Source of the DNA: Pirellulaceae bacterium
Lineage (GTDB): Bacteria; Planctomycetota; Planctomycetia; Pirellulales; Pirellulaceae
DNA: 64,000 nucleotides
Direction of reading: 5' to 3'
Assembly: GCA_023382975.1 (NCBI GenBank)
Contig: JAHDXO010000004.1
Location: 142,437-206,436 of the forward strand
Part shown: in pieces, positions 63,201 to 64,000 of the stretch
Layout: every line of letters starts with the position of its first letter
Position numbering within the stretch: the first letter of the stretch is position 1
Notes under the pieces: model-generated
Seen by the model: only the letters and a program-made list of their open reading frames with translations
Told to the model about the DNA's origin: nothing
The model's database searches: none
Program-made: the position numbers and the translations under genes

Positions 63201-64000
63201 CCGGCATGGCGCTGACCGTGATCCGAGCAGTCAACCGGTTGTTCGTCTCGCTCCGCTCGTTGACCTGTGCCTGGGAATCCGCCCAAAGAACCAGATAGTA
63301 TTCGCCAGGAACGGTATCGGCAGGAATCCGCACGGGTTCCTCCAACGTTGTCACAACGTCACCCGCAGACAACGACACGGTCCGGTTGTCGAGCCGCCGG
63401 TCACTCGGATCGACTTGATCATCCGCCGACAAATACCAAGACAACTCGAAGTCTCCCGACGGAATGTCGCCTTGATTCACCAATCCCCAGTTGCTGTTCA
63501 AAGTGGTCCCGGGCGCCACCCAGGTCTGAAGCACCAAAGGCGTCGGGGCCGACAGAAAGAGATCCGCACGAGGTTCGCGGGGCGCCGGCGGTTGGACGGT
63601 CAAGTGATAATGAGCGTTCGCGTACCCCGAGCGGCCAACGACGGCCAAGACGTAGCGGCCGGGGGGCAAACCATCGAGCGACACTTGCTCGTTGTCACTG
63701 TAGGAATTGGAAGAACGCAAAGGAGCCGTCGCTCCCTCGGAATAGAGTCGCAGGTCCAAGTCTCCGGCGCCGTGAGAGAACTCCAGTCGGACAAAGTCTG
63801 TCGCCCCGCCGTAATTGGCCATTTCGAACGCATAGTAGTCCGCTTGGTCGACGAGCGATAGATTGGCCAACGTCACACGGCTTCCGATGCGTCCCAGATT
63901 CGGAGAGTGGTATCCGCCCGGTGTGCGTTGAAGAACCGTGTCCACCGTGTCGTTGGGTTCGTAAGGATCGTCGGGCGAGTTCCCCGGCGGGTCGATCACC
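57292..64000 (-). CDS. Giant secreted multidomain protein with dockerin-type C-terminus (N-terminus beyond window)
   Basis: The frame is open to the window edge, giving 2,235 residues. Numbered from the edge: pre-peptidase C-terminal-like domain (~10-125, ending HYHLTVQPP), CARDB (~140-265), SdrD-B-like (~270-345, TDADGRYEFAQLPPGWW), a propeller-like stretch (~350-590), second SdrD-B (~600-690), Ig-like (~710-820), cadherin-like (~850-930, FALVSGPAHGALN), further CARDB units, an alpha/beta-hydrolase domain (~1490-1700) with GHSRGAAVNAYASHLL, a jelly-roll-like region, and a final dockerin-type repeat pair (DVNNDGIVSALDALLVINHL; DVSGDNQVSPIDVLMVINEV). It is likely an outer-surface adhesin/enzyme. 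The serine nucleophile suggests a lipase-like activity. The next minus-strand gene is a sialidase remnant. Confidence 0.85.
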   Translation of the reverse strand, partial: VIDPPGNSPDDPYEPNDTVDTVLQRTPGGYHSPNLGRIGSRVTLANLSLVDQADYYAFEMANYGGATDFVRLEFSHGAGDLDLRLYSEGATAPLRSSNSYSDNEQVSLDGLPPGRYVLAVVGRSGYANAHYHLTVQPPAPREPRADLFLSAPTPLVLQTWVAPGTTLNSNWGLVNQGDIPSGDFELSWYLSADDQVDPSDRRLDNRTVSLSAGDVVTTLEEPVRIPADTVPGEYYLVLWADSQAQVNERSETNNRLTARITVSAMPAPLSALHGTVYADRNANRLVDPGEAGLAGVTVYVDQNGNGRQDAGELTATTDADGRYEFAQLPPGWWTVQVATDSRQTITFPALPPEPGIFVIDSRGVLGNVDPGSGATRVIGATGRTFLDIAFDPWGRLFGVTSSQLYRIDPRDAAVQLVGSHAASGANSLVFAPDGRLYAQSGSRLYRIDPRTAQTVEVAQLSGIQAGGDLAFHNGRLYVTTTNHQLVEIVLGSPVETRVIGPLGRANVLGMVTGDDGLLYGLTENVVLHIDPASGATEPATWFPGRGLTAAYGAAVWNESMGTPANRRWTRTVGGEATVGVDFGAAPTSHIEGTLYHDANRNVVREPSEALLEGWYVFLDRNRDGIWQSHEPRQNSSASGKFSFPGIAPGTHRLQIITPEGWGLTSSADSYVEVAVTGDAATVPVAIGADRADPPRIVGLWPYPDRAVEAAVGAIQIDFNQPMDPATLWPGSFVLRASGGDGSFHENNERTISIQRVDWDAALHRATLQIHGNLPRDHYQLRVRDLMIDSLGTRIDGEWLGAFPTGDLRPGGDGLFSFYVSNSPPEAGDQREAALQGVPLPLLLEANDPDGDALTFALVSGPAHGALNAEDTSGHWTYTADSDYTGSDQFRFRVTDARGAAAEAVYQFRVARSPSDLTPLAIVLHGAEAGNGIGVTPGIPFHVAWSVSNLGPGGTIDFSGRDWIDEVYLSADDILDSRDVRLLQWPVDAGSVAAGQTRLVAPDAPLVIDPNIHGGDANYLIVKVDARRQQTDANPANNVLAQRLVFQPGVQLTSPVTGQIVQRGGTLELQWRDFDPEHAGTLTFAIDTDSDPTNNAGAQILATGISEDDDQDRLIVAIPDLPPGTHYLWACLDNTQGTYYSPPLMVRVVDEALAGDEPLGDAVGGSAYEVFGVEAGRIGDEVQFRVRTNYDPRSRGGDVYLNLGGSFDRGNGRLAGIAVNTRTALNGAPLTAGSLYTGARFQRGLLLAQHPTFISDFAAEVTGRSAVRVIETPGSPWRYEIVGSFFLSDLGGRPGDSLQIGWAMYCGNDFGYAENEAGLPDLVGDGLAVVRDGVSDVRWGDSVTLRYAVANQGRDGGEAGASQMGIVLSPDAAIREDEMLLTSVQIAALAPGARAEGTVTVTLPPTPPAGFPTKGPVYLALIQDLPDAIAEGDETNNQGRGEGTDVAVLQVGGPPRFVTVLTHGFKPPFSSFSGPGGFWSTWDGPFDNAVKQLAAQQGYAGDSVNYVTHWDSSEGWTDAIVSAIAYVALTANPNTSWLGPLAFGRIGPAMQRAERFAYQAAERIVEDLLNLPDHLARPEDGQEIHLIGHSRGAAVNAYASHLLERLQYPVAQYSALDGYSTDWPNVSGILGDISIVGWATAAQKTNYRVEGGLLDFEALGAWIDDIMWRRLPWLPRPSLAQSLGAMAAWRAPPRAEAGFDDQMVWGYGEHPHSNHMNISELYFFSDAHPFSPVSHLRNSPLGRATPASPSTSADPGGSFPEPEPSVGFQLDWALGTFGTFVDGTFEQLGELWRQTETLGSELEFDDPFLMSWWQMANQPQQLLSSVWTTSGDVALRMDADDAWVELTQGEDTAIGQYLVFGDAAESLFFDLNVLAAGPDDRLSVLLDDEEVYSVLLDSPDAARIHLVPLQAFRGRAGELFFALTGSLSAPARVELDDLRVVMPLSLDAVTLAPPSPAPDNPVVQIVASGLFDPQGIARSVAFYMETNGMPGLQTGVQGDRLLSRDLDGSDGWTYDWDTRSFPGGARTIYAQAESDEAVSGQAIAVQTLLGDDALPFPWRNPTSPEDVNNDGIVSALDALLVINHLNLTGPGPLPAPDPQFAPPPYLDVSGDNQVSPIDVLMVINEVNRRAAGNGTAEGEDTAGWERLVSAVWREFDATGPHDAFPPDPLQSPPPAVASAVRAVPIFSQPPRMDEQAAGPRHAATSDVPLSRHSFSDLEPIDAAIVDLFGEPLGPPI

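Noticed and set aside
1..64000. CRISPR array, rRNA or phage-like structural genes.
   Set aside because: No regularly spaced short repeats, no rRNA-like sequence and no phage protein were seen on either strand.

Overview
The window reads as a stretch of a planctomycete chromosome, most likely of the Pirellulales type. It is GC-rich. It encodes an exosortase/PEP-CTERM system, two Cys-type sulfatases, Tat-exported enzymes, many EF-hand fusions, FG-GAP/UnbV proteins and a giant surface protein ending in planctomycete-style dockerin repeats. The assignment rests on gene content only.

Positions 1-23,543 form an extracellular polysaccharide and surface-protein locus. On the minus strand a sugar transferase, O-antigen polymerase/ligase, Wzx-like flippase and polysaccharide pyruvyl transferase form one tight operon. 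An IS66-type transposase lies upstream of it. A Wzc-like co-polymerase with a degenerate kinase domain then diverges from a plus-strand operon: TPR protein, exosortase fused to an EpsI-like domain, and an unusual membrane protein carrying DUF4114 and PEP-CTERM. DUF4954, nucleotide-sugar epimerase, nucleotide-sugar dehydrogenase, a small lipoprotein and a Wza-like exporter follow. Positions 23,820-29,118 hold an NtrC-family sigma-54 activator, an isochorismatase-like hydrolase and a hybrid histidine kinase. Six transcription units across these 29 kb are preceded by GG-N10-GC sigma-54 promoters, so the locus looks like one co-regulated unit served by the resident activator. A 98-bp palindromic miniature element occurs twice, in opposite orientations.

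Positions 29,119-52,760 are an accessory region of secreted hydrolases. Two overlapping-gene operons (32,989-42,094 and 46,240-52,578) encode beta-lactamase-like serine hydrolases, an alpha/beta hydrolase, beta-propellers, a Tat-exported aldo/keto reductase, a VOC/FG-GAP/UnbV fusion and two sulfatases. Six of these proteins carry EF-hand calcium sites. Both operons are preceded by related copies of a ~120-bp sequence. Between them lie a decaying glycoside-hydrolase-like gene, a PQQ-propeller gene, a PD-(D/E)XK (GxxExxY) gene bracketed by 209-bp direct repeats, and a GntR/FCD regulator with a palindromic operator candidate. Several remnants show gene decay.

Positions 52,818-64,000 return to planctomycete-style chromosome: two unknown proteins, a glycerate 2-kinase, a B3/B4-domain protein started at TTG, a broken sialidase-like gene, and the C-terminal 2,235 residues of a giant secreted multidomain protein that runs off the right edge. 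No rRNA, convincing tRNA or CRISPR array was seen.
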